Shown here: piece after piece, positions 35,658 to 44,040 of the stretch | Numbering within the stretch: the stretch's first letter is position 1 | Layout of the letters: each line of letters opens with the position of its first letter | NCBI GenBank assembly: GCA_937873515.1 | Contig: CALMYB010000007.1 | Location: 62,001 to 126,000, forward strand | Source: an uncultured Acidobacteriota bacterium | GTDB taxonomy: Bacteria > Acidobacteriota > Blastocatellia > Pyrinomonadales > Pyrinomonadaceae | DNA: 64,000 nt | Direction: 5' to 3' | Notes under the pieces: generated by a model | The model's input: the letters and a program-made list of their open reading frames with translations, nothing else | Database searches by the model: none | What the model was told of the DNA's origin: nothing | Program-made: the position numbers and the translations under genes

Positions 35658-36032
35658 ATGAAATCTGCGACGATCGAACTAACTTTCGTATCAAGAGCAC
35701 TGGGGACGAAGATAAAGATGCGCGTTGCTCTCTATGGGGACGACGGATTTGCAACCTCCGGCGATTGGGAAGCGGCCGACGGAATATCGAAAGTCCTCCT
35801 AAACATACATTTAGGAAGGTCTTCTGGTTATTGGGTATATTCCGATAACTGCATCGATCTACGCGACCACGATGATCCTAATTTTGTCAGTTGGCTCTGG
35901 AGAGATGTCGGCCATTCCGTATGCGACTTACTAACTGTCGGACCGATTCCGTTGATGGCGGGAAGAAAAGGGATGGGCGTTCAACAAGCACCGCCCAGGC
36001 ATGTGCTGTACTGGGAAACAGTAGTGAGATAG
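35658..36032 (+). CDS. Hypothetical protein, paralogue 1
   Basis: A 124-residue protein with a GAGGA site before its ATG. It shares most of its sequence with the protein at 38611-39000: the opening KSATIELTF, MRVALYGDDGF, the LGRSSGYW segment, DHDDPNFVSWLWRDVG and a final LYWET. No signal peptide; beta-rich. Function unknown. It directly follows the first GYF_2 gene. Confidence 0.65.
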   Translation: MKSATIELTFVSRALGTKIKMRVALYGDDGFATSGDWEAADGISKVLLNIHLGRSSGYWVYSDNCIDLRDHDDPNFVSWLWRDVGHSVCDLLTVGPIPLMAGRKGMGVQQAPPRHVLYWETVVR

Positions 36033-36045
36033 CGGTCTGGCTGTT

Positions 36046-36138
36046 ATGAAAGAATTTGATCGGTGTTCCGTAAGAGAGAAACAAGCAGCGGTCGGGCGAA
36101 CCGGCCTAGGACATCTTCCGAAGGAGGAAACATCATGA
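36046..36138 (+). pseudogene. Truncated remnant homologous to the start of the DUF3828-like gene
   Basis: A 30-codon frame (starting MKEFDRC and containing EKQAAVGRT) matches the first codons of the gene at 39005 (KEFDLF, ETQAAVGRT), then ends in a TGA that overlaps the ATG of the beta-helix gene (ATGA). It marks where the duplicated module was cut and may act as a coupling leader. Confidence 0.5.
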
Positions 36139-38336
36139 AGCTCGCACCAATGATCGGATTTTTGTTGGCACTCGTGGTCGCCGAAGTCGCGGCCGCCACA
36201 CAAACTGTGACGAACATCCACGGCACACCCGTGATCGGCTCGGTGGGACGGACTGACAAAATACGGCGGAGAAGCCTGCCCTTGTATCCCGGGACGGAGC
36301 TCCGCGCAATGATCCGATCGAGATCAGTGAATAACAACACCGGTTCAACGCCGACATCCCGTTCGGCAGCGACGATCACCGTCACGAATACGAACGACAT
36401 TGGTCCGGGCAGCCTGCGGCAGGCGATACTGGATGCAGCACCTGGCGACACTATCAATTTCAGCGTTACGGGTACGATCACTTTGACGTCAGGCCAGTTG
36501 GTGATCAACAAAGATCTAACGATCCAGGGCCCGGGAGCGAACCTACTAACGGTCAGCGGCAACCTCACAGATACCAGCCGCGTGTTCTTTATCGCTGAAG
36601 GCATAACCGCTGTTCTAGATGGCATGACGATCACAGGCGGTTCCACTGCGGAGGTTGGAGCCGGGATAGTGTCCATTATCGGGGCACACTTGACAGTTAG
36701 AAACTGCGTAGTCACGGGAAACCAAAACCCAGGCTACGGTGCGGGTATTGCAAATTGGGGCGGAACATTGATCGTCAGCAATAGCATCGTATCCGACAAT
36801 CAGGCTCTTTTCTATGACTATGGCGGCGGCGGCATCTGGAACTACGCGTTCGCTCTGGATTACCAGACGTTTATTGGAGCGACATTGATCGTCCGTGACA
36901 GCACGATCTCGAACAATCTGGCATATGGATCAGTTGGCGGGGGCATCTTGAACGAGGCAGGGAATATGACGATCACCAACAGCACCATTTCCGGCAATAC
37001 TGCCGATGACGGAGAGGGCTATGGCGGCGGCGGCGGCGGCATTTACACTTATAGTGATTCGAATTCCCCCGGCAGTGCCGAAACTTCGATAAGCAATTGC
37101 ACCATTTTTGGTAACACGGGCGGTGACTTCGGAGCAGGAGGGATCGAAACTTGGGAGCAACACCCTGGTACTGAAGTACTCAGGAACACGATCGTCGCTG
37201 GCAATCTTGCCTCGAGGACGGCATCGGATATCACCGGCATCATCGAAACGGCCAGCCATGATCTCATCGGTGATGCAGCATCGTCCGGCGGGATCCAGAA
37301 TGGCGTCAACGGCAATATTGTGGGCATTAACCCGCGGCTAGGACCCTTGCGAAATAACGGCGGTACGACTACGACACGTGCACTGCGGTCCGGATCGCCT
37401 GCGATAAATGCCGGGAACAATTGCGTCCTGACCGAAAACGGCTGCGGCGACGGCAATCCGGCTCTCGAAACCGACCAACGGGGGCTTCCGCGTAATGGGA
37501 ATGTAGATATTGGCGCGTTCGAGCGGCAGCAGAACGACGTCTCGGTCAGCACACCGTTCGACTTCGATGGTGACGGGAAGGCGGATCAGGCAGTGTTTCG
37601 CCCGCAAGACGGGAATTGGTACATGAACGGCTCGGAGGCCGGGTACATGGCAGCGCAGTGGGGTGTTGCTGGCGACAAACTCGTGTCGGCTGATTACGAT
37701 GGTGAGGGCAAGACCGACACCGCGATCTTTCGCGACGGTGTCTGGTGGATCTTAAAGAGCGACGGCAGCGGTTACGACACTATCGGCTGGGGGCTGCCTA
37801 CGGACGATCCCGTTCCGGCTGACTTCGACGGAGACGGCAAGACCGATCTTGCAGTGATCCGCGACGGTGTTTGGTGGATCTTGAAGAGCACAGGCGGATC
37901 CGACAGTATCCAGTGGGGATTGCCAACAGACATCCCCGTTCCGGCTGATTACGACGGAGACGGCAAAACCGATCTCGCAGTGATCCGCGACGGTACCTGG
38001 TGGATCCGCAAGAGCACCGGCGGCTACACCAGCAGCCAGTGGGGTTTCCCAACAGACATCCCTGTTCCGGCTGATTACGACGGAGTCGGCAAAACCGATC
38101 TCGCAGTTATCCGTGACAGTGTCTGGTGGATTCTCAAGAGCAATGGCACCGGTTACGACCGCATCCAATGGGGCCTGCCCACAGACATTCCTGTTCCGGC
38201 AGATTACGACGGAGACGGAAGGGCTGATGTGTCGGTCGTCCGCGACGGCGTTTGGTGGATCCTCAAGAGCACAGGCGGGTACGATAGCCTCCAATGGGGT
38301 CTGCCCACGGATATCCCGGTGCCTGCCCGGCAATGA
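36135..38336 (+). CDS. Secreted beta-helix (choice-of-anchor Q) protein with FG-GAP repeats
   Basis: The ATG at 36135 is chosen for its AAGGAGG site and signal peptide (MKLAPMIGFLLALVVAEV). The 733-residue protein has an N-terminal TNTNDIGPGSLRQAI motif, a right-handed parallel beta-helix with choice-of-anchor Q features to about residue 420, and at least six FG-GAP/VCBS repeats from about 475 (DFDGDGKADQAVFR). A secreted surface-associated protein is likely. Its ligand is unknown. Confidence 0.75.
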   Translation: MKLAPMIGFLLALVVAEVAAATQTVTNIHGTPVIGSVGRTDKIRRRSLPLYPGTELRAMIRSRSVNNNTGSTPTSRSAATITVTNTNDIGPGSLRQAILDAAPGDTINFSVTGTITLTSGQLVINKDLTIQGPGANLLTVSGNLTDTSRVFFIAEGITAVLDGMTITGGSTAEVGAGIVSIIGAHLTVRNCVVTGNQNPGYGAGIANWGGTLIVSNSIVSDNQALFYDYGGGGIWNYAFALDYQTFIGATLIVRDSTISNNLAYGSVGGGILNEAGNMTITNSTISGNTADDGEGYGGGGGGIYTYSDSNSPGSAETSISNCTIFGNTGGDFGAGGIETWEQHPGTEVLRNTIVAGNLASRTASDITGIIETASHDLIGDAASSGGIQNGVNGNIVGINPRLGPLRNNGGTTTTRALRSGSPAINAGNNCVLTENGCGDGNPALETDQRGLPRNGNVDIGAFERQQNDVSVSTPFDFDGDGKADQAVFRPQDGNWYMNGSEAGYMAAQWGVAGDKLVSADYDGEGKTDTAIFRDGVWWILKSDGSGYDTIGWGLPTDDPVPADFDGDGKTDLAVIRDGVWWILKSTGGSDSIQWGLPTDIPVPADYDGDGKTDLAVIRDGTWWIRKSTGGYTSSQWGFPTDIPVPADYDGVGKTDLAVIRDSVWWILKSNGTGYDRIQWGLPTDIPVPADYDGDGRADVSVVRDGVWWILKSTGGYDSLQWGLPTDIPVPARQ

Positions 38337-38610
38337 TTTCACAAAAAAGATAATGAAAAGCGAAACTCCAGCAAGGAGGCAAAACGCCGATTGTCCGAAG
38401 GTGGCATTTATACATTCTTCGAGATCTCCGCTCCCGTGTGTAGCTATTTCGATATCAAAAACCCAAAGGCATCGAAACGAATTTACGGAGAGTAGAACGA
38501 CATTACAGACGAGCGGTGGCTGCCTAAAGTGGTCAGTCGACTAAACAGCCCTTGGGATGCCCGGCAGGCAAATGACCCCTGTTTAAGGTCAAAGAGCGGG
38601 AAGGATAAAA

Positions 38611-39000
38611 ATGTTTAAATCTGCAACGATCGAACTAACTTTCGATTCTGAAGAACTCCGTAGTTTCACAAAAATGCGCGTTGCTCTCTATGGGGACGAC
38701 GGATTTGTGACCTCCGGTGATTGGAAAGCGGCCGACGATATATCGAGGGCCCTTCTTAAAATATATCTCGGTCGATCTTCCGGTTATTGGGAATGTAGGT
38801 TCAATAACGGAATTAACCTCATTTATCTCTTTGACCACGACGATCCAAATTTTGTCAGTTGGTTATGGAGGGATGTCGGCAATTCTGTGTGCGACTTACT
38901 CAATGTCGGGCCGATCCCGTTGATGCCGGGAAGAAAAGGGGTGGGTCAGCAAGTAGCGCCTCCCATGCGTCTTCTGTACTGGGAAACAAAAGCTGGATAA
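38611..39000 (+). CDS. Hypothetical protein, paralogue 2
   Basis: A 129-residue paralogue of the protein at 35658-36032, with GGAAGGAT upstream of the ATG. Conserved blocks include ATIELTFDSEE, MRVALYGDDGF, LGRSSGYWE and DHDDPNFVSWLWRDVG. The 270 bp before it contain no convincing gene. Both paralogues lie near GYF_2 genes. Confidence 0.65.
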   Translation: MFKSATIELTFDSEELRSFTKMRVALYGDDGFVTSGDWKAADDISRALLKIYLGRSSGYWECRFNNGINLIYLFDHDDPNFVSWLWRDVGNSVCDLLNVGPIPLMPGRKGVGQQVAPPMRLLYWETKAG

Positions 39001-39004
39001 CGAC

Positions 39005-39676
39005 ATGGCTGATACGAAAGAGTTCGATCTGTTCGCCCGAAAAGAGACGCAGGCTGCGGTCGGTCGAACAAGACGCAAGGGCAAGCGGCACTGCGTCTTA
39101 TTCGCGGCTCTATTTGCAGCTTTGGCAGCGGTACCCTTCTCAAATGCACAGTCGCCTCAGCAAACCAATGATGAACCGACGGAGCGTGTGACCGCTTTCT
39201 ATAAATGGGTGCTCGGCACGATGGTAAAGAAACGAACACCGGTCGCGCAGAAAAAGACGGTCGCGGGCTTCCTCTCAAAAAGCCTTTACCGTTGGCTCTA
39301 TTTGCAAGATCGGGAAACACGAAATTTGTATTTTCTCGCAAGCAACGACTGGCTCGACTCGTGGATCGGCGACATTACGATTGTCGATTCAAGAATCGCC
39401 GCCGACAGAGCTGTTGTGAAGGTCGACCTTGGCAAGCCGGAGCCACCCGACGATTTTGTCGATCACCTGCGCATCAACCTAAGACAGGAGAACGGCGAAT
39501 GGAAGATCGATTGTATTCAGGACGGTTACCTAGAACTGGGCGGACCCATCCCGTTTGATCCGAAATACGATCCGCCGGGATGCAAACCTGTTTCGTTTAG
39601 TACTAAGAATTGGCCGGCCCACTGTCGGTTTCGCGAGGAAATCATCCGACAGAAAAATTATGGACTACTTAATTAA
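39005..39676 (+). CDS. DUF3828-like secreted or membrane protein
   Basis: A 223-residue protein with a 28-residue charged N-terminus before a hydrophobic stretch (VLFAALFAALAAVPF), so a long n-region signal peptide or N-terminal anchor. The body resembles DUF3828: RVTAFYKWVLGTM, SKSLYRWLYL, VVKVDLGKPEPP and NGEWKIDCIQDGYL. Its 3' end overlaps the start of the second GYF_2 gene by 17 bp, which indicates co-translation. Confidence 0.6.
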   Translation: MADTKEFDLFARKETQAAVGRTRRKGKRHCVLFAALFAALAAVPFSNAQSPQQTNDEPTERVTAFYKWVLGTMVKKRTPVAQKKTVAGFLSKSLYRWLYLQDRETRNLYFLASNDWLDSWIGDITIVDSRIAADRAVVKVDLGKPEPPDDFVDHLRINLRQENGEWKIDCIQDGYLELGGPIPFDPKYDPPGCKPVSFSTKNWPAHCRFREEIIRQKNYGLLN

Positions 39677-40265
39677 TTCGAACGGAACGCAAACAGGCCC
39701 CTTCCCGGAAGCGGAGATTGTCGAAGGGCTGCAAGCGGGGCGATTCTCGCCGACCGATCTCGGTATCGTGGTCGGTGCGACCGACTGGAAACCGCTTGGT
39801 GAGATCTTCCCGGTTATCTCGTCGGGTGGGAAGGGCGGATGCCGGACCGCGATCGCATGGATAGCGATCACGATCGGTGTTCTAGTGGTTATAGCCGGCG
39901 GCGGGATCGTCGTACTTTCTTTCAGTGCAAATCCCGAAGCCGGCAATTCGTGTAAGGTCGCCGAAAGGGAGCAAGCCAAAGTTGGCCAATTTTATTTAAT
40001 TCTCGAGGCAAGACACCTCTCGAACATAGATCTGAGAGATCAACGTAAGTTGGCCGCGCTATCAAGAGATGATCGCGACCTGATCGACGCCTTTGACAAT
40101 CAACGAAAAACCGCTGCTAGTTGGAGCCAAGTCTGCGGCTTAGACATTAGTTTCAACCGGACCCGGAAGATCTGGGGGATCATCGCCCTTATCGCCGGCA
40201 TCTTTGTTTCGCTTTTCGGCTTTATTTTGCGACCCCGATCAAAAGGCCTCCCATCGGCTAGTTGA
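39660..40265 (+). CDS. GYF_2 (DUF4339) membrane protein, second
   Basis: The ATG at 39660 gives 201 residues starting MDYLINSNGTQTGPFPE, a GYF_2 domain (to about 55), then one transmembrane helix (about 65-90) and an outer segment with two Cys (NSCKV, VCGLD). A second helix near the C-terminus (GIIALIAGIFVSLFGFIL) is followed by a basic tail. It is the counterpart of the GYF_2 gene at 34891 in a rearranged duplicate of the module. Confidence 0.65.
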   Translation: MDYLINSNGTQTGPFPEAEIVEGLQAGRFSPTDLGIVVGATDWKPLGEIFPVISSGGKGGCRTAIAWIAITIGVLVVIAGGGIVVLSFSANPEAGNSCKVAEREQAKVGQFYLILEARHLSNIDLRDQRKLAALSRDDRDLIDAFDNQRKTAASWSQVCGLDISFNRTRKIWGIIALIAGIFVSLFGFILRPRSKGLPSAS

Positions 40266-40414
40266 CGGATCGCCGCATCGCGCACGATCTTTGGAAGGAG
40301 GAAATGATAAATGTCGGAAGGTTGTAGGTTGAACATCGCCCCGTAGGGAAGTGAGGAACTGCTGAAATGGCAATGGCTCGAAACCTCGGAGAGTACAGAG
40401 GGCACATATCGAAT

Positions 40415-41020
40415 ATGAAAAACAGTCAATTGGTCATCGTCATGCTGATTTTCTGTGCTTTGTGGCTCGGGTGCGGTATTGAAGCTCCGCCTCCGGAGGA
40501 CGCACGTATTTATCAGACGATGAAGTTCAAGGCCAATGAACTTGGAGCGATGCACACGAAGGTTGACATAGACTCCTCACATCCGATATCAGGCAAGACC
40601 GCGATCGTCGTCCACTGGGCTACGAACGAGCTCAACGGGCCGGATGACTTTCAGATCGAAGGTTTTACTCAATACTTTGACGGCATCGCGAAGGCGAAGG
40701 TGCTTGATCTTTGGGGCCTAAGGCCTGATACCGTTGCAACCAAACCAAGCGAGATCGAGACCGTCGTACGGATCGGCTGCACTATGGGATCTCGCCTTGC
40801 TGACTTTCATGCCGAGAATGGACGTGTCGTCCCGGCCTATGCAACGGAGTGTCTTATCGAAATGATCGACTTCCGCGATGCCGTTACGTTCTGGCAAGAG
40901 GTGTTCCGCAGCTCAGAGATCGAGCGTAGCAAAAAGGTCCTTCCTATAGATTCCAAGGTCGTGGCGCCGCCGCCTTATGAAGACATTATGGAATACGTAA
41001 AGAATTTCAAAAGAGACTAG
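40415..41020 (+). CDS. Lipoprotein of unknown function
   Basis: The ATG at 40415 gives a 201-residue protein with a lipobox signal peptide (MKNSQLVIVMLIFCALWLGC) and an acidic start after the Cys (GIEAPPPEDARIY). Upstream in-frame ATGs would lengthen the n-region and are less likely. The body has alpha/beta character; no family recognised. A short frame with a good AAGGAGG site (about 40304-40346) precedes it and is probably spurious. Confidence 0.6.
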   Translation: MKNSQLVIVMLIFCALWLGCGIEAPPPEDARIYQTMKFKANELGAMHTKVDIDSSHPISGKTAIVVHWATNELNGPDDFQIEGFTQYFDGIAKAKVLDLWGLRPDTVATKPSEIETVVRIGCTMGSRLADFHAENGRVVPAYATECLIEMIDFRDAVTFWQEVFRSSEIERSKKVLPIDSKVVAPPPYEDIMEYVKNFKRD

Positions 41021-41194
41021 ACGCGGGTGGTATGCCCGTTATCGAAACCGTGTGCTCCAAAGCAATTCGAAGAAATGGAAAGTGTGGGTCGGGCCCCGGC
41101 CCTCAATTCTCTATCTGCTATGAGGTTCAACAGAAGCGGTCTCCTTCAGTTCGGTATTCTTTGGACGCCGACCGGCGTTGCAGGCTCCACGGAG

Positions 41195-41284
41195 TCAGGT
41201 GTTGAAGCCGAGCCGCGGTAAGATCGCAAGCTGCAACAAGAGCCAGCCACCGAATACCGCGAGAACCAGAAGTATGTCGGTCAT
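41195..41284 (-). CDS. 29-residue membrane ORF, possible UGA-selenocysteine readthrough
   Basis: Seven bp after the lipoprotein rhodanese gene an ATG opens a tiny hydrophobic ORF (DILLVLAVFGGWLLLQLAI then LPRLGFNT) that stops at UGA (41195-41197). If the UGA were read as Sec, translation would continue for 27 more codons (LRGACNAGRR then PKNTELKETASVEPHSR) to a TAG at 41111-41113. That would put a U at residue 30 and a Cys five residues later. The small membrane ORF itself is plausible; the Sec reading is speculative (see findings). Confidence 0.45.
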   Translation of the reverse strand: MTDILLVLAVFGGWLLLQLAILPRLGFNT

Positions 41285-41290
41285 ATCGAC

Positions 41291-41716
41291 CTACTTGTTT
41301 GCGGGCGCCGGTTCGACCATCGGAAGTTCGGCGTCGGCCCAAGCACGCGTCCCGCCCGTAACGTTGATGATACGCGTAAAGCCGTCCTTTTTCAGCATCT
41401 CCGCGGCGGCGAGAGATCTTCGCCCCGTCTCGCAGATCACATAAACTGGCTGATCCTTCTTCAAACTCGAAACATTCGCCTCCAGAGTGTCAAGTGGAAT
41501 GTTCTGCGCACCTTTGGCGTGTCCGTCCGCATACTCAGCTGCGGTCCGAACATCGATGAACTGCGATCCGGGCTGCTCGATGCCCGGACGAGCCTCGATC
41601 GGCGACATATCCGTAACCGCCAAAGATTTCTCTGCAACTGGCGTTTGCGGCGTACGGGCCTCATTGCACGCGACAAGCGCGAGTGCAAACGCCGCTAGTA
41701 TCCAAAGTTTCCTCAT
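41291..41716 (-). CDS. Lipoprotein rhodanese-like sulfurtransferase
   Basis: The ATG at 41716 is preceded by GGAGGTAGGCACA and opens a lipobox signal peptide (MRKLWILAAFALALVACN, C17). The 141-residue protein is a single rhodanese domain with the active-site loop VICETGRRS, C95. Rhodaneses carry sulfane sulfur on this Cys as a persulfide. The gene follows the MBL/rhodanese fusion by 5 bp. Confidence 0.85.
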   Translation of the reverse strand: MRKLWILAAFALALVACNEARTPQTPVAEKSLAVTDMSPIEARPGIEQPGSQFIDVRTAAEYADGHAKGAQNIPLDTLEANVSSLKKDQPVYVICETGRRSLAAAEMLKKDGFTRIINVTGGTRAWADAELPMVEPAPANK

Positions 41717-41721
41717 TGTGC

Positions 41722-43098
41722 CTACCTCCTGTCGCAAGCACCGGCCGTTGCAGAAGCCTCCGTATCGAGGCCTGCATCGATCCACGCCTGCGTACCGCCG
41801 GTAACATTTCTTACATCTTTTACACCGGCATTTTCTAGGATACCGCTTGCAAGGCTCGAGCGATAACCGCTCTGACAGATGACGAACGTCGGTCGATCGG
41901 GATCGACCCTATCCAGTTCGCGCGAAAGCGCATCGACTGGAATGTTCAACGCACCTTTCGCGTGTGCCACGGCGTATTCTGCCGGCCGCCGGACATCGAT
42001 CAACTGAGCGTTCGGTTCGCTTGCAACTATCTTCGCAACGTCCTCAACCGAAACTTGCGGCGTCCTATTCAACGAACTGCCTTCGCCAACGATCACGTAA
42101 TTTGACGCGGTCTCAAAGCCGACGCGAGCTAGCCGCATCACCGCCTCCTCGACCTGCTCGTAATTCGCCGCCGCAATCGCAATGCGAGTTCCAACCGGAA
42201 CCATCTGCCCCGCCCATGAGGCGAATTGTCCGCCGAGGCCGATGTTTATTGAATTCGGAATATGTCCTGCACCGTATTCTGTCGAGCTTCTTACGTCGAT
42301 AACAACGCCGGAAAAATCTGCGGCTTGCTCACCCGAGATCTCTTCGGGTGTCGCTATCTCAGAGAGTGAAGCCGGACCTGCAAGATTCTTCGCCGCACTT
42401 GCGGCAAAATATGCGGGGGCCGCCGGTTGATCCGCGGTTACGATACGCACGAATTCACTCCTTGTCATCGGCTGAAGCGCGTAATTGAACTTTCGCTGTT
42501 CGCCAAGCGTCGAGAACGTCTCTTTTGACAGGGATCGTCCGCAAAGGCTTCCGGCACCGTGAGCAGGGAAGACGATCGTCTCATCCGCGAGCGACATTAT
42601 CTTCTCGTGGAGCGAATCGTAGAGCATCCCAGCCATCTGTTCTGCCGTAAAGCCTTTAGACCCGACAAGGTCAGGACGCCCCACGTCGCCGACAAAGAGC
42701 GTATCGCCCGTAAACAGCCGGTCAGGTTCGCCTTCAGCCTCGGCAAGTATCAAAATACCTTCGGGTGTGTGGCCGGGCGTTTCATATATGCGTAGGCAGA
42801 TATGTCCGACGGTCAGTGTGTCGCCGTCCTTCACCTTTAGCGTTTCGAACGCCGTTTCGGCCTTTTCCCCAAAAACGATCTGGGCTCCGGTCTTTGCGGC
42901 AAGCTCTTTGTGGCCGCTCACGAAATCCGCGTGCGAGTGCGTCTCGATGATGTACTTGATCTTCGCACCATCGGCGCCAGCCTCGTCCAAATACTGCTGA
43001 ACATCACGCTGCGGATCGATGACCGCGGCCTCGCCGTTCGAACCAAGATAATAGGACGCGTGTGATAGACACCCAAGATAGAATTGTTTGAAATGCAC
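41722..43098 (-). CDS. Metallo-beta-lactamase persulfide-dioxygenase-like protein with two rhodanese domains
   Basis: Starts at a GTG that overlaps the YgaP-like stop (TAGTG). The 458-residue protein has an MBL domain with HSHAD (H54, H56, D58), PGHTPEG (H110) and TGDTLF (D132), as in ETHE1-type persulfide dioxygenases. Two rhodanese domains follow. The first (about 245-345) has no active Cys in IAIAAANYEQ; the second has VICQSGYRS. It is expected to oxidise glutathione- or other persulfides to sulfite. Confidence 0.85.
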   Translation of the reverse strand: MHFKQFYLGCLSHASYYLGSNGEAAVIDPQRDVQQYLDEAGADGAKIKYIIETHSHADFVSGHKELAAKTGAQIVFGEKAETAFETLKVKDGDTLTVGHICLRIYETPGHTPEGILILAEAEGEPDRLFTGDTLFVGDVGRPDLVGSKGFTAEQMAGMLYDSLHEKIMSLADETIVFPAHGAGSLCGRSLSKETFSTLGEQRKFNYALQPMTRSEFVRIVTADQPAAPAYFAASAAKNLAGPASLSEIATPEEISGEQAADFSGVVIDVRSSTEYGAGHIPNSINIGLGGQFASWAGQMVPVGTRIAIAAANYEQVEEAVMRLARVGFETASNYVIVGEGSSLNRTPQVSVEDVAKIVASEPNAQLIDVRRPAEYAVAHAKGALNIPVDALSRELDRVDPDRPTFVICQSGYRSSLASGILENAGVKDVRNVTGGTQAWIDAGLDTEASATAGACDRR

Positions 43099-43649
43099 TA
43101 GCTTGCCTCCACATTACAGCACGTATTTCCACGCGCTTTGTTCCACGGCATGCGAGCTAGGACCATCGCCATTCCGCACCAATCCGTTGCTCCGGCGAAT
43201 GTCAGCCCTGCGCCGAGCAGGCCCGACAGCACAAAGAAGTATTGCGATACCGTAAACCCAAGAATAACACTCGTCAAGATGAGCAGTCCGGCGGTGACCC
43301 GCACCTGGCGTTCGAGCGACCAGACCTTCGAATCACCTTTTACGATCGGAAGATCGGCGGCTTCCCACGCCTGCATACCGCCTTTGATAACGTGAATGTC
43401 CGTAAAGCCCTTTGCCGCAAGGCGCTCGGCGGCCTGCGCTGCACGGCCTCCTGAGCGGCACATCAAGTAAACGGGCTTTGAATGGTCGATCTCTTCGGCG
43501 TGCTTCTCAAAATTTGAGAGCGGCATAAGCTGTGCTTCGGCAATGCGTCGGCTATTGAATTCGGAAAATTCGCGCACGTCTATCACCTGACATTCGCCCG
43601 TCCCATTTAACAATGAATTGATCTCTTCGACCGTTGCTTGTTTGATCAT
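43098..43649 (-). CDS. Rhodanese with membrane (DUF2892) domain, YgaP-like
   Basis: The 183-residue protein has an N-terminal rhodanese domain with active Cys C64 in LMCRSGGRA. A C-terminal part with two transmembrane helices (LLILTSVILGFTVSQYF and LLGAGLTFAGATDWCGM) is the YgaP/DUF2892 arrangement. YgaP-type proteins transfer sulfane sulfur at the inner membrane. First gene of the operon, divergent from the ArsR gene. Confidence 0.85.
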   Translation of the reverse strand: MIKQATVEEINSLLNGTGECQVIDVREFSEFNSRRIAEAQLMPLSNFEKHAEEIDHSKPVYLMCRSGGRAAQAAERLAAKGFTDIHVIKGGMQAWEAADLPIVKGDSKVWSLERQVRVTAGLLILTSVILGFTVSQYFFVLSGLLGAGLTFAGATDWCGMAMVLARMPWNKARGNTCCNVEAS

Positions 43650-43665
43650 AGTGGAATATACTCTA

Positions 43666-43697
43666 ACTTAATATAAGTATATAACTATGAAGTTATA
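43666..43697. promoter_or_regulatory. Candidate ArsR operator region (two inverted repeats)
   Basis: In the 37-bp gap between the divergent genes and into the ArsR start lie ACTTA-ATA-TAAGT (43666-43678) and TATAACT-ATGA-AGTTATA (43680-43697). The second covers the ArsR ATG at 43687. The AT-rich symmetric sites fit dimeric winged-helix binding and could repress both directions. Confidence 0.55.
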
Positions 43698-44040
43698 CAG
43701 TCAAATGCAAATGGCAAAAAACGGATCAATGTCCCCCGAGGCCCTGACGCTCGTCGCCGCACGGTTCAAAGTACTCGCAGAGCCGACGCGGCTGCAGATA
43801 CTTCAGATCTTGAGAAACGGCGAGGCACGCGTCAATGAATTGACCGGGGCCGTCTCATCGACCCAACCGAACGTCAGCAAACACCTTCGCGTACTGCAAG
43901 AAGCCGATCTCGTCGCACGGCGTCAGGATGGGAATAACGTCTATTACCGCATTTCGGACAAAACGGTCTTCAAGCTTTGCGACGTTGTCTGCGGCAGTTT
44001 GAAGGCAAAGTTCGAAGGGCAGGCCGCGATCTTCGCATGA
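43687..44040 (+). CDS. ArsR family transcriptional regulator
   Basis: A 117-residue winged-helix repressor with the ArsR core (LAEPTRLQILQIL, TQPNVSKHLRVLQEADLVARRQDG, YYRISD). Two Cys, C98 and C102 in KLCDVVC, lie in the last helix and could sense metals or, given the neighbours, persulfide. The sites known from BigR-type sensors are differently placed. In-frame ATGs at 43705, 43711 and 43729 are alternative starts, because the first ATG lies inside an operator-like palindrome. Its stop abuts the converging methyltransferase gene. Confidence 0.85.
   Translation: MKLYSQMQMAKNGSMSPEALTLVAARFKVLAEPTRLQILQILRNGEARVNELTGAVSSTQPNVSKHLRVLQEADLVARRQDGNNVYYRISDKTVFKLCDVVCGSLKAKFEGQAAIFA

Noticed and set aside
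38353..38544. 63-codon frame after the beta-helix gene
   Set aside because: No ribosome site or conserved sequence, and composition does not look like protein. The interval 38337-38610 is left as intergenic.
40304..40346. Short frames just after AAGGAGG upstream of the lipoprotein gene
   Set aside because: The longest is 11 codons and has no supporting context. The ribosome site may be a leftover of a deleted gene.
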